Both the position numbers and the translations under genes were made by a program. Below the pieces are notes generated by a model, which worked only from the letters and a program-made list of their open reading frames with translations, was not told where the DNA came from and searched no databases. From contig JBFYTF010000172.1 of assembly GCA_041300865.1 (NCBI GenBank), positions 62,001-126,000 of the forward strand: a stretch of DNA of 64,000 bases, read 5' to 3'. Positions 8,254 through 17,272 of this stretch are shown here, piece by piece. Position 1 is the first letter of the stretch. Each line of letters begins with the position of its first letter. Origin of the DNA: JAAYZQ01 sp041300865. Its GTDB lineage: Bacteria > Chloroflexota > Anaerolineae > JAAYZQ01.

Positions 8254-8760
8254 ATGACAGTCAAGATCAAGGAATTCCCGGGCGTCCCCTTGAGAGAGTC
8301 CGATTTCCAGGAGGGGCGCACCCTGTTCACCGAGTGGGAGCCGAACGCCCGCTATGCCTGGGACACTGGCATCGCCATCGGCCGCTACCTGCACGAGCTC
8401 AAAGCCGGGCACCTGGTGGGCGTCCGCTGCGACAAATGCCGTCGCATCGTGATCCCACCGCGCAGCTTTTGCGAATGGTGCTTCAAGCCCATGGACGGGT
8501 GGGTTCCCCTGCCCGACACCGGCACGGTAAACACGTTTTCCCTGTGCTACGTCACCTGGGACATGCAGGTCTTGCAGGAGCCCCAAATCCCGGCCGTGAT
8601 CGACATCGACGGCACCAAGCCTACGGTCGGCATTATGCACCTGCTGGGTGAGGTGAGCCCCGACGATGTCAGCATTGGGATGCGAGTGCAGGCTGTGTGG
8701 AGGCCGCCCGAGGAGCGAGAAGGCTCGATCCTCGATATCCGCTACTTCAGGCCGATCTAG
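8254..8760 (+). CDS. DUF35 (OB-fold with zinc ribbon) acyl-CoA-binding partner 1
   Basis: 168 aa. Zinc-ribbon cysteines CDKCRR...CEWC at about residues 60-77, followed by an OB-fold half with WVPLPDTGTVNTFSL. DUF35 proteins bind the CoA part of substrates and form complexes with thiolase-like enzymes, as in archaeal acetoacetyl-CoA thiolase/HMG-CoA synthase and in steroid side-chain retro-aldolases (family knowledge). Here it directly follows two thiolase-like genes. The start is ATG 8254 after AGGAG; the frame runs open upstream only inside the previous gene. An extended N-terminus (first 50 residues) precedes the ribbon. Confidence 0.88.
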   Translation: MTVKIKEFPGVPLRESDFQEGRTLFTEWEPNARYAWDTGIAIGRYLHELKAGHLVGVRCDKCRRIVIPPRSFCEWCFKPMDGWVPLPDTGTVNTFSLCYVTWDMQVLQEPQIPAVIDIDGTKPTVGIMHLLGEVSPDDVSIGMRVQAVWRPPEEREGSILDIRYFRPI

Positions 8761-8772
8761 GGGAGGCCAACC

Positions 8773-9252
8773 ATGACGATTGTAGAAAAGGTCGACAAGC
8801 TGCACGAGGCGCTGGCCTGGAAGGGTGATATTCCGATACGTAGCCGCTACACCGCGGGCGTAGCGGGTGAGAGGTTCTTTCGTGAGATCAAGGACAACGC
8901 TCGGTTCATGGGCACGCGCTGTGATGCCTGCGATCTGGTCTATGTGCCGGCAGTCATGTTCTGCGAGCGCTGCTTCTCGCAGCTGGACGAATGGCTCGAA
9001 GTGCCGAGCCAGGGCACGGTGTTCACCTACACGGTACTGCACCGCGACCTCGACGACAAGCCTCTCGTCCCGCCGGCCATCCTGGCCCACGTCAAGCTCT
9101 ATGGCACAGATGGTGGGCTGGTGCACTACCTGGGCGAGGTAGATCCCGAGGAGGTCGAGATCGGCATGGAGGTCGAGGCGGTCTTCAAGGAGCCGGCCGA
9201 GCGACAGGGTACGATCCTGGATGTAGCCTACTTCCGGCCGGTCGAGGGCTGA
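8773..9252 (+). CDS. DUF35 (OB-fold with zinc ribbon) acyl-CoA-binding partner 2
   Basis: 159 aa, paralogue of the gene 12 bp upstream. Zinc-ribbon CDACDLVYVP...CERCF at about residues 55-75, then LDEWLEVPSQGTVFTYT and the closing GTILDVAYFRPVEG, which matches the SILDIRYFRPI end of partner 1. Two thiolase-like and two DUF35 genes in a row suggest a four-subunit complex or two matched pairs. ATG follows GGGGAGG. Confidence 0.88.
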   Translation: MTIVEKVDKLHEALAWKGDIPIRSRYTAGVAGERFFREIKDNARFMGTRCDACDLVYVPAVMFCERCFSQLDEWLEVPSQGTVFTYTVLHRDLDDKPLVPPAILAHVKLYGTDGGLVHYLGEVDPEEVEIGMEVEAVFKEPAERQGTILDVAYFRPVEG

Positions 9253-9259
9253 CGAACCC

Positions 9260-9283
9260 ACGCCCGGCAGCGTTGCTGGGCGT
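9260..9283 (+). terminator. hairpin after second DUF35 gene
   Basis: 10-bp stem ACGCCCGGCA/TGCTGGGCGT (one G-U) with GCGT loop, 7 bases after the stop. No T run follows. Possible end of the thiolase/DUF35 transcript. Confidence 0.4.
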
Positions 9284-9383
9284 GAAGCGCTGGCAGCCGG
9301 TCTCCGGAGCGTGCCAGACCGACATCGGATGGGCAGCGGACGGACAGTACACGCAATGAATCTTGGCGGAGGTTAGACGGTTC

Positions 9384-9971
9384 ATGGAAGATCGGTACAC
9401 GTCGTGGGAGAGGCTGCTCCAGGAATTGAGTCCGGAGCAGCGCGAACGGGTGCGGGCCTTTGCCGAGTACCTGCTGGCCGGCCCTCCGCCCAAGAACGAA
9501 GCGGTGACGGACGGCCCGGGGCCGGATGCGAAGGTCACCCTGCGCGAAGTTACTTCCGAGACGTTTCACGAGGTTTGCCGGCTGAGCGATACGCTCACGC
9601 CGCCGAAAAAGTTCATGGTAGCGCTCAACGCCGTGTCCATTGCCGAGGCCCACTTTGAGCCCAAGGCCTGGTACCGCGCCATCTATGCGGATGAAACGCC
9701 GGTAGGTTTCCTGATGCTGTATGATGACCCGGAGAAGGCGAACTACTTTCTCTGGCGTCTTATGATCGCCGAGCCGCATCATGGCAAGGGCTTTGGCCGG
9801 CGGGCAATCGAGCTCCTGGTAGACTATGTGCGGCCTCGGCCGGGGGCCGCGGCGCTGGAAACCAGCTGCGGCCAGGGCGCCGGTAGTCCCGAGGGCTTTT
9901 ATTTGGCGCTGGGTTTTGTCCGCAACGGCAAGATGCACGGCAACGAAGTGGGCTTGACCCTGGAACTGTGA
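9384..9971 (+). CDS. GNAT family N-acetyltransferase
   Basis: 195 aa. The last 150 residues are a GNAT fold: LREVTSETFHEVCRLSD, the acetyl-CoA binding loop HHGKGFGRRAIELLVDYV, and FYLALGFVRNGKMHGNEVGLTLEL at the end, the pattern of diamine/spermidine acetyltransferases (BltD-like). An N-terminal helix pair of about 35 residues (SWERLLQELSPEQRERVRAF) is added. ATG 9384 follows GGAGG with 11-base spacing; an in-frame TTG at 9363 lies before the ribosome site. The stop overlaps a possible GTG start of the agmatinase-family gene, so a joint role in polyamine metabolism is a reasonable inference. Confidence 0.8.
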   Translation: MEDRYTSWERLLQELSPEQRERVRAFAEYLLAGPPPKNEAVTDGPGPDAKVTLREVTSETFHEVCRLSDTLTPPKKFMVALNAVSIAEAHFEPKAWYRAIYADETPVGFLMLYDDPEKANYFLWRLMIAEPHHGKGFGRRAIELLVDYVRPRPGAAALETSCGQGAGSPEGFYLALGFVRNGKMHGNEVGLTLEL

Positions 9972-9979
9972 GGCAGCGG

Positions 9980-10873
9980 ATGACAGAGCCATGGGACCGG
10001 CTGCAACCCGGCGACGTCGCTGTTCTGGGTTTGCCCTCGGACGAGCATTCGTCGTTCCTCAGGGGATCGGCCCTGGCCCCGGCGCGTATCCGCCAGGTCC
10101 TTTACTCGGGCGCTTCCAACCTGAGCGCCGAGAACGGCATCGACCTGGGCAGTGAGACCCGCTTCCACGACCTCGGGGACCTCGATTTCGAGGGCGTGGA
10201 CACCTTCCAGGCCATCGAGGCGTCGGTCCGGCAGGTCTTGGCCCGCGGTGCAGCCCTGCTCTCGCTGGGAGGGGACCACGCTCTCACTTATCCCCTCGTC
10301 AAGGCCTATGCCGCCGTCCATGGCCCCCTCGACATCCTGCACCTCGACGCGCATCCTGATCTCTATGACGTGTTGGACGGCGACCGCTACTCGCACGCCT
10401 GTCCCTTTGCCCGTATCATGGAGGTCGGCCTGGCGCGCCGGCTGGTGCAGGTCGGGATCCGGACCATGAACGCGCACCAGCGAGAGCAGGCCACGCGCTT
10501 CGGCGTGGAAGTGCACGACATGCGGCACTGGCGGCCCGGCTTCCGGCCCGACTTCGCGGGGCCCATTTACCTCTCGCTGGACATGGACGTCCTGGATCCG
10601 GCCTTTGTGCCTGGCGTGTCCCATCACGAAGCCGGTGGGCTCTCGACCCGCGAGCTGTTGGCGCTCATCCACGGGCTGGGCGTGCCCATCCTTGGCGCCG
10701 ATATCGTGGAGTTCAACCCGGTGCGCGATCCGGTCGGCGTGACGGCTGCGGCGGCTGCCAAACTACTGAAGGAAGTGGCTGCCTGCATGCTAGAGCGGGG
10801 TCCCGAGAGCGACGAGGGGCACTGGCTGCGCTTGGGTGATTGCAAAAGATTGACCGAGCCAAGGAAAAGGTGA
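9980..10873 (+). CDS. agmatinase/arginase family ureohydrolase
   Basis: 297 aa. Ureohydrolases use two Mn ions to split guanidino compounds (agmatine to putrescine plus urea, or relatives). All metal ligands are visible: His100 in LGGDH, Asp123/His125/Asp127 in HLDAHPD, Asp201/Asp203 in SLDMDVLDP. The closing motif ADIVEFNPVRDP is typical. Linked to a GNAT similar to diamine acetyltransferases, agmatinase is the best guess; formiminoglutamase or guanidinobutyrase cannot be ruled out. Start ATG 9980 is chosen, with GTG 9968 (GTGA overlap) as the alternative. Confidence 0.87.
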   Translation: MTEPWDRLQPGDVAVLGLPSDEHSSFLRGSALAPARIRQVLYSGASNLSAENGIDLGSETRFHDLGDLDFEGVDTFQAIEASVRQVLARGAALLSLGGDHALTYPLVKAYAAVHGPLDILHLDAHPDLYDVLDGDRYSHACPFARIMEVGLARRLVQVGIRTMNAHQREQATRFGVEVHDMRHWRPGFRPDFAGPIYLSLDMDVLDPAFVPGVSHHEAGGLSTRELLALIHGLGVPILGADIVEFNPVRDPVGVTAAAAAKLLKEVAACMLERGPESDEGHWLRLGDCKRLTEPRKR

Positions 10874-10880
10874 CAAGCCT

Positions 10881-11468
10881 ATGGCAAGCATGGAAGAGAT
10901 TGTCGAACAACTGGAGTCGCTTTCGGCCGAGAACCTGGCGGAGCTCCAACGGTTCATTGCTTACCTGGCCTGGAAGCAGCAAGGGGCAGTGGAGGCACCA
11001 GCCGGCCGGCTTTGGGCTTTTGACTTTGTGGAGCACTTTCGCCGCGCCATCGTCTCGGCCGATCAGGACCCGGCCGGCATGGAAGTGCAGGTAGGCGAGG
11101 CGACCAGCGATGGGGATCAGCGCATGGCGCTCTGGCAGCATCCTCCCGTCCGCGGCTCGTCGCACGTGGAGTACCACGTGCCCGTTCCGGCCAACGTGCG
11201 AAACCTGAGACTACGCTTCGCGACAGGCCTGCGCGACGGCTCGCATCTGACGGAGGGCAACGTCGTCGCCTTTCGCATCTTTTGCAACGAGTGGCGGATC
11301 TGGAGCGACACGCAGCAGGCCGTCAAATGGCGCGACCACGAGCTCATCATGCCCAGCCTGCACGGCGACGTAGCCCGCATCCAGTTCGTGACCGATGGTC
11401 TGGGAAATCACCGTTGGGCATGGGCGGCGTGGGCTGAGCCGAGGCTGGTGGGCGACCTCGAGGGCTAG
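10881..11468 (+). CDS. uncharacterised 195-aa protein
   Basis: I do not recognise this family. The first 35 residues are predicted helical (MEEIVEQLESLSAENLAEL, then QRFIAYLAWKQQG) and look like the helical N-terminus of the GNAT two genes upstream. The rest seems beta-rich with many charged residues, for instance SSHVEYHVPVPANVRNL and WSDTQQAVKWRDHELIM, resembling a sandwich or carbohydrate/lipid-binding fold. No signal peptide, no membrane segment, no obvious catalytic motif. It starts 7 bp after the agmatinase-family gene and is followed by an acyl-CoA dehydrogenase. Confidence 0.75.
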   Translation: MASMEEIVEQLESLSAENLAELQRFIAYLAWKQQGAVEAPAGRLWAFDFVEHFRRAIVSADQDPAGMEVQVGEATSDGDQRMALWQHPPVRGSSHVEYHVPVPANVRNLRLRFATGLRDGSHLTEGNVVAFRIFCNEWRIWSDTQQAVKWRDHELIMPSLHGDVARIQFVTDGLGNHRWAWAAWAEPRLVGDLEG

Positions 11469-11510
11469 TCCCGGCCGCCGCCGCATTGAAGCAGGAGGAG
11501 GAATCCGATC

Positions 11511-12647
11511 GTGGATTTTCAGCTTGGTGAAGAACAACGCATGGTTCGGGACATGGTGCGCGACCTTGCGGCCAAAGAGATCGCGCCACGGGCTGCCGAG
11601 GTAGACAGGACGGAAGAGTTCCCAGCGGACAACATCCAGAAGATGGGCGAGCTGGGCCTGCTGGGGTTGCCGTATCCCGAGGAGTATGGAGGCGGAGGCG
11701 GCGATTATCTCAGCTACGCCATCGCCGTGGAGGAGATTGCCCGTGCGTGCGGCTCCACGGCCCTGATCTATGCTGCCCACGTTTCCCTGGGCTGTGGCCC
11801 CATTTACAACTTTGGCACGGAGGCGCAGAAGCAGAAGTGGCTGCCCCGGCTGTGCAGCGGCGAGGGCCTGGGGGCTTTTGGCCTCACCGAGCCGGAGGCC
11901 GGTTCTGACGCCGGCTCCACGCGAACCGTAGCCGTACGCGACGGTGACTCCTATGTGATCAACGGCAGCAAGATGTGGATCACCTCCGGTGCGATCGCCG
12001 ATGTGGTAACCTGCACAGCCAAGACTGACCCGGCCGCGGGCACGCGCGGCATCTCCTGCTTTCTCGTGGAACGGGGCACGCCGGGCTTTATTCCGGGCAA
12101 AAACGAGCCAAAGATGGGCCTCAAGGGCTCGGTGACCTCGGCCCTGTCGCTCGAGAACTGCCGGGTGCCGGCGGAGAACCTGCTGGGCAAGGAGGGAGAG
12201 GGCTTTCGCCAGATGCTCATCACCCTGGACGCGGGGCGCATCAGCATCGGCGCCATGGCCCTGGGCCTGGCGCAGGCCGCTCTTGACGAAGCCATTCGCT
12301 ACTCCAAAGAGCGGGTGCAATTCGGCCAGCCCATCGCCAAATTCCAGGCAATCCAGTGGATGATCGCCGACATGGCCACCGAGATCGACGCCGCGCGGCT
12401 CATGGTGTATCGCGCCGCGGCTCTGAAAGACGCCCACCAGCCCTTTAGCAAGGAGGCGGCAATGGCCAAGCTCTACGCCTCGGAGGTGGCCGAACGGGCG
12501 GGCTTCAAAGCCATCCAGATCCACGGCGGCTATGGCTACAGCCGCGAGTATCCTGTGGAGCGCATCTATCGGGACCAGCGACTGTGTACCATCGGAGAGG
12601 GAACAAGCGAGATCCAGCGGTTGGTGATAGCCCGGGCAGTCTTGTAG
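11511..12647 (+). CDS. acyl-CoA dehydrogenase (short-chain type)
   Basis: 378 aa, complete and of normal length. FAD-dependent oxidation of acyl-CoA, electrons to ETF. Seen: N-terminal helical domain, AFGLTEPEAGSDAGSTRT (FAD/substrate loop), YVINGSKMWITSG, the helical C-terminal YSKERVQFGQPIAKFQAIQ and the catalytic Glu in IGEGTSEIQRLVIARAVL. GTG start at 11511 with GGAGGAGG nine bases before. Chain-length preference is not determinable. It resembles the partial gene at the start of the window. Confidence 0.95.
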   Translation: MDFQLGEEQRMVRDMVRDLAAKEIAPRAAEVDRTEEFPADNIQKMGELGLLGLPYPEEYGGGGGDYLSYAIAVEEIARACGSTALIYAAHVSLGCGPIYNFGTEAQKQKWLPRLCSGEGLGAFGLTEPEAGSDAGSTRTVAVRDGDSYVINGSKMWITSGAIADVVTCTAKTDPAAGTRGISCFLVERGTPGFIPGKNEPKMGLKGSVTSALSLENCRVPAENLLGKEGEGFRQMLITLDAGRISIGAMALGLAQAALDEAIRYSKERVQFGQPIAKFQAIQWMIADMATEIDAARLMVYRAAALKDAHQPFSKEAAMAKLYASEVAERAGFKAIQIHGGYGYSREYPVERIYRDQRLCTIGEGTSEIQRLVIARAVL

Positions 12648-12744
12648 ATTTCGGACGCGGCGGCACCGACGAGCAGGGCGTTGGGACCTGCGTCCACCGC
12701 GTTCGCAGCCGGCCTTCTGGCAGTGTGGCAGGGGAGGAATACGC

Positions 12745-13275
12745 ATGGTGGAATGCCATCCACTGGTTGATTTAGCACGGAGGAGCATCGCGGCCTACGT
12801 GTCCAATGGCACGCGGATCCCGGTGCCCGCCGAGCTGTCGCCGGAGATGCAGCAGGAAGCGGGTGCTTTCGTCAGCATCCATCGTTTGGGAGAGCTGCGG
12901 GGATGCATCGGCACCATCCAGCCGACGCGGGGCACTGTGGCGGAGGAGGTCATTGAGAACGCTATCGCGGCAGCTACGTGCGATCCCCGCTTCTCGCCCA
13001 TCACCCCGCGGGAGCTGGCCGGTCTGGAGATCAAGGTCGACGTGCTGGACAAACCGGAGCTTGTAGAGAGTCTGGCAGAGCTTGATCCCAGGCGCTACGG
13101 CCTCATCGTGCAGTCGAAAAGAGAGCCGTGGAAGCGAGGCCTGCTGTTGCCCGACCTGGAAGGTATTGACACGGTGGAGAAGCAGGTCCATTGGACGCGC
13201 TACCACAAGGCCGGCATTTGCGATCCTGACGAGCCGGTGCTTATGTACCGCTTCGAGGTCCACCGCTACAAGTGA
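12745..13275 (+). CDS. AMMECR1 domain protein (AmmeMemoRadiSam system protein A)
   Basis: 176 aa AMMECR1 protein. Seen: GAFVSIHRLGELRGCIGTIQP, which contains the invariant LRGCIG motif, then DPRFSPITPRELAGLEIKVD and the GLLLPDLEGIDTVEKQ region. In many bacteria and archaea it is encoded with a MEMO-type protein and a radical SAM enzyme, but those partners are not next to it here. Biochemical role unknown. ATG follows GGGGAGG. It converges on the GH13 gene with only 9 bp between stops. Confidence 0.92.
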   Translation: MVECHPLVDLARRSIAAYVSNGTRIPVPAELSPEMQQEAGAFVSIHRLGELRGCIGTIQPTRGTVAEEVIENAIAAATCDPRFSPITPRELAGLEIKVDVLDKPELVESLAELDPRRYGLIVQSKREPWKRGLLLPDLEGIDTVEKQVHWTRYHKAGICDPDEPVLMYRFEVHRYK

Positions 13276-13284
13276 TGCGCCGGA

Positions 13285-14793
<1,509 letters not shown>

Positions 14794-14844
14794 GCTGTCT
14801 TGCCTCCTAGTCTGGTCTTGCCTGAGCCCAGGTAGAACCAGGCC

Positions 14845-14873
14845 ATTCTAGCATAGAGCTCGGGGGCCGTCAA
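14845..14873 (-). promoter_or_regulatory. promoter of GH13 gene
   Basis: On the minus strand TTGACG, 17-bp spacer, TAGAAT, ending about 50 bases before the ATG, which has SD AGGAGG. It is back to back with the tldE promoter at 14914. Confidence 0.72.
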
Positions 14874-14913
14874 GGCAGTGCCAAACACTGCCCCTTAGAG
14901 CCGCTGCGGCGCG

Positions 14914-14942
14914 TTGACATCTGCGGGCACATGGGGTACAAT
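14914..14942 (+). promoter_or_regulatory. promoter of tldE
   Basis: TTGACA at 14914-14919, exactly 17 bases, TACAAT at 14937-14942. Near-consensus; the ATG of tldE is about 30 bases downstream, so the leader is very short. Confidence 0.78.
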
Positions 14943-14971
14943 CGGGGGAGCCTACAGGGCGAGGTGATGCC

Positions 14972-16339
14972 ATGGTTGGTCGAGATCGCGCGCTGCAGCT
15001 TTTGCACCAGGTTTTGGCCCTGGTTCCTGCCGATCAGGCCGAGGCCACCCTCCTCGTCCAAGACCATGCCCTGACCCGTTTTGCCAACAATAGCATTCAC
15101 CAGAACGTGGCGAAGCAGAACGCGCGATTGGCAGTTCGCGCCGTGGTCGACGGCCGGGTGGGTGGCGCGGTGACCAACCTGCTGGACGACGACGCCCAAC
15201 GGCGAGTCGCGGAGCAGGCAGCGGCCATCGCCCGCCTGCAGGCACCGGATCCCGAATTTCTGGGTCTGCCCGCCGGCCGGGCGTGGCGAGAAGCGGTCAC
15301 CTTCTACGAGGCGACGGCGGCCACGACGGCCGGCCAGCGCGCGGACGCGGTCGGCGTCGTCGTGGATGCGGCCTCGCGCCTGGGCTTCCAGGCTACCGGT
15401 GCTTTTGCCACGGAGATGGGGGAGCTAGCCATCGCCAACACCGCCGGCGTGGCAGCCTTTGCACCCCTCACCCTCGCCTCGCTGCGAACCGTCGTCGACG
15501 CCGGGCATGGCCAAGACATCGGTGTGCACACCGGCTACGCAGATGCCATCAGCCGCGATACCGGCCAGATCGATCCCCAAGCTGTTGCGGCCCGGGCCGT
15601 CGAAAAGTGCGCCCAGAACCGTGATCCACAGCTTCTACCTGCCGGCCGCTACGTCACCATCCTGGAAGAGATAGCCGTGGCCGATTTGCTGCACTTCCTG
15701 GCGCGCCTGGGACTTAGCGCCCAGGCGGTGCAAGAGGGTCGCAGCTTTGCCGCCGGCAAGATGGGGCAGCCGGTCTGCGGCGAAAACCTGACACTGTGGG
15801 ACGATGCGGCCGATTCCCGGGGACTGGCCCTACCCTTTGACTGGGAGGGCGTGCCTGCCGAGCGCCTGGAGCTGATCTCCTCGGGGGTTCTCCGTGGCCT
15901 GGCCCACGACTCGCGCTCGGCGGCCAAGGAAGGGCGCCCCTCCACGGGCCACGCCATGTCAAAGCTTTTCGACCGTTGGAGCCCGTGGCCGGCGCCCACC
16001 CACATGTTCATCGCCCCGGGCGACGTCGCCCGCGAGGCCCTGGTTGCCGGCGTGGAGCACGGCGTCCTCATCACCCGCTTTCACTACACCCACTGCCCCG
16101 AGCCCCAGCGGCTCGTCGCCACAGGTACCACGCGCGACGGCACCTTTCTCGTTAAGGATGGACGCATTGCCGGTGCCATCCGCAATTTGCGTTTCACGCA
16201 AAGCGTCCTCGAGACCTTGGCCAACATCGAGGCTGTGAGCAGTACCGCCGAGCTGCACCGGGACTGGTGGGGGAGTGCGGCGCACCACGTGCCCGCCATG
16301 CGTGTCCGGGGCTTTAACCTGGCCGGCGAAGCGGGCTAG
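14972..16339 (+). CDS. TldE/PmbA-type subunit of TldD/TldE metallopeptidase
   Basis: 455 aa. Member of the U62 family. In E. coli TldD/TldE is a heterodimer that degrades unfolded peptides and matures microcin B17; TldE lacks the metal site. Here no HExxxH motif is visible, while AKQNARLAVRAVVDGRVGGA and the C-terminal GTTRDGTFLVKDGRIAGAIRNLRF motif are present, as in TldE/PmbA. The metal-bearing TldD is encoded convergently at 17803-19266, with translin and a Cas4-like nuclease between them. ATG follows GAGGTGATGCC. Confidence 0.9.
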   Translation: MVGRDRALQLLHQVLALVPADQAEATLLVQDHALTRFANNSIHQNVAKQNARLAVRAVVDGRVGGAVTNLLDDDAQRRVAEQAAAIARLQAPDPEFLGLPAGRAWREAVTFYEATAATTAGQRADAVGVVVDAASRLGFQATGAFATEMGELAIANTAGVAAFAPLTLASLRTVVDAGHGQDIGVHTGYADAISRDTGQIDPQAVAARAVEKCAQNRDPQLLPAGRYVTILEEIAVADLLHFLARLGLSAQAVQEGRSFAAGKMGQPVCGENLTLWDDAADSRGLALPFDWEGVPAERLELISSGVLRGLAHDSRSAAKEGRPSTGHAMSKLFDRWSPWPAPTHMFIAPGDVAREALVAGVEHGVLITRFHYTHCPEPQRLVATGTTRDGTFLVKDGRIAGAIRNLRFTQSVLETLANIEAVSSTAELHRDWWGSAAHHVPAMRVRGFNLAGEAG

Positions 16340-16372
16340 TCGAGGGCCACGTGCCCGCGGGGAGAGAAAACG

Positions 16373-17017
16373 ATGGACAGATTGGAAGGCATTGTCGAGG
16401 AGATCCGCGCCGAGTTCGAAAGCAAGAGCTCGGTCCGCGACAGCGCCCTGCAGCGCTCCCGGACGCTCATCCGCCACTGCGCCAACGCCATTCGCGCCAC
16501 GCACCGGGGCGATTTTGACGAGGCCCAGGAACGGCTGCAGACGGCCAAGGCGGCCGCCCAGGAAATGACCTCCGACCTGGCCGCCTATGCCGATCTGTAT
16601 CAGGCCGGCTATACCCAGGACGCCCTCAAGGAGTACGTCGAGGCCCAGGTGGTCTACGCGCTCATCCGCGGCAGCGAGCTGCCGTCACCCAATGAGCTGG
16701 GGGTCGAGTCGGCTGCCTATCTGAAAGGCCTGGCCGAGGCGGCCAGCGAGATGCGGCGCCACGCCCTGGAGCTCATGCGCCACAACCGCCTGGAGCGGGC
16801 CGAGGAGATCATGGGCATCATGGATGACATCTATGCCCTGTTGATGACCATGGACTTTCCCGACGCCATCACCGCGGGCCTGCGCCGCACGACCGACATG
16901 CTGCGCGGTGTCGTCGAGCGCACCCGGGGCGACCTGACGACGGCAATTGGGCAGGAGATGATGCGCCAGGCCTTGCGTGACTTTGAGGCGCGGATCGGCA
17001 TGGAAGGTGGCGCGTGA
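16373..17017 (+). CDS. translin family protein
   Basis: 214 aa, entirely helical. It matches the translin family (bacterial/archaeal members are often mislabelled haloacid dehalogenase). Seen: FESKSSVRDSALQRSRTLIR, the conserved basic stretch, YVEAQVVYALIRGSELPSP, YLKGLAEAASEMRRHALE and IMDDIYALLMTMDFPDA. Translins form octameric shells that bind single-stranded RNA/DNA; TRAX-type members carry RNase activity (family knowledge). Whether this one has the acidic catalytic triad cannot be judged safely. The stop overlaps the next gene (GTGA), and the next gene is part of a nuclease, which suggests a nucleic-acid role. Confidence 0.85.
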   Translation: MDRLEGIVEEIRAEFESKSSVRDSALQRSRTLIRHCANAIRATHRGDFDEAQERLQTAKAAAQEMTSDLAAYADLYQAGYTQDALKEYVEAQVVYALIRGSELPSPNELGVESAAYLKGLAEAASEMRRHALELMRHNRLERAEEIMGIMDDIYALLMTMDFPDAITAGLRRTTDMLRGVVERTRGDLTTAIGQEMMRQALRDFEARIGMEGGA

Positions 17018-17268
17018 GCCGCGACGACGACGTCATCCGGGCCAGCGAGGTCGGGCAGTACGCCTTCTGTGCTCGCGCGTGGTGGCTGGCCCGCGTCAAG
17101 GGTCGCCGCTCCACTAACCTGGCTGCCCTCGAGCGGGGGACTGCGCGGCACCGGGCCCACGGCCGAGCAGTGCAAAGTTATCACTTGCTGCGCTGGGCTG
17201 CCCTGGCCCTCTTCCTGCTGGCTGCCGCATTCCTCCTGACCTGGCTTATCGTGGCCCTGCGCGGTTGA
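17014..17268 (+). CDS. N-terminal fragment of a membrane-anchored Cas4-like nuclease
   Basis: 84 aa. Residues 8-50 look like the start of Cas4/RecB-type PD-(D/E)XK nucleases: IRASEVGQYAFCARAWWL, with the single N-terminal iron-sulfur Cys, then ERGTARHRAHG with the motif I His. Residues about 58-82 are one hydrophobic membrane helix. The nuclease core itself (D...ExK, QxxxY, three Cys) is in the following ORF, in another frame. So this is either a natural split protein or the front of a gene broken by a +1 shift. GTG start overlaps the translin stop. Confidence 0.65.
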   Translation: MSRDDDVIRASEVGQYAFCARAWWLARVKGRRSTNLAALERGTARHRAHGRAVQSYHLLRWAALALFLLAAAFLLTWLIVALRG

Positions 17269-17272
17269 GCCC

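Noticed and set aside
7939..9261. Long minus-strand frame of 440 codons opposite the DUF35 genes
   Set aside because: It is the shadow of two real plus-strand genes with strong ribosome sites; the translated text has no family motif.
9260..9283. Hairpin after DUF35 gene as full intrinsic terminator
   Set aside because: Stem is good but there is no T tract; kept only as weak feature.
17266..17268. TGA between the two Cas4-like ORFs considered as Sec codon
   Set aside because: The downstream ORF is in another frame, so read-through would not join them; no hairpin with suitable distance was seen.
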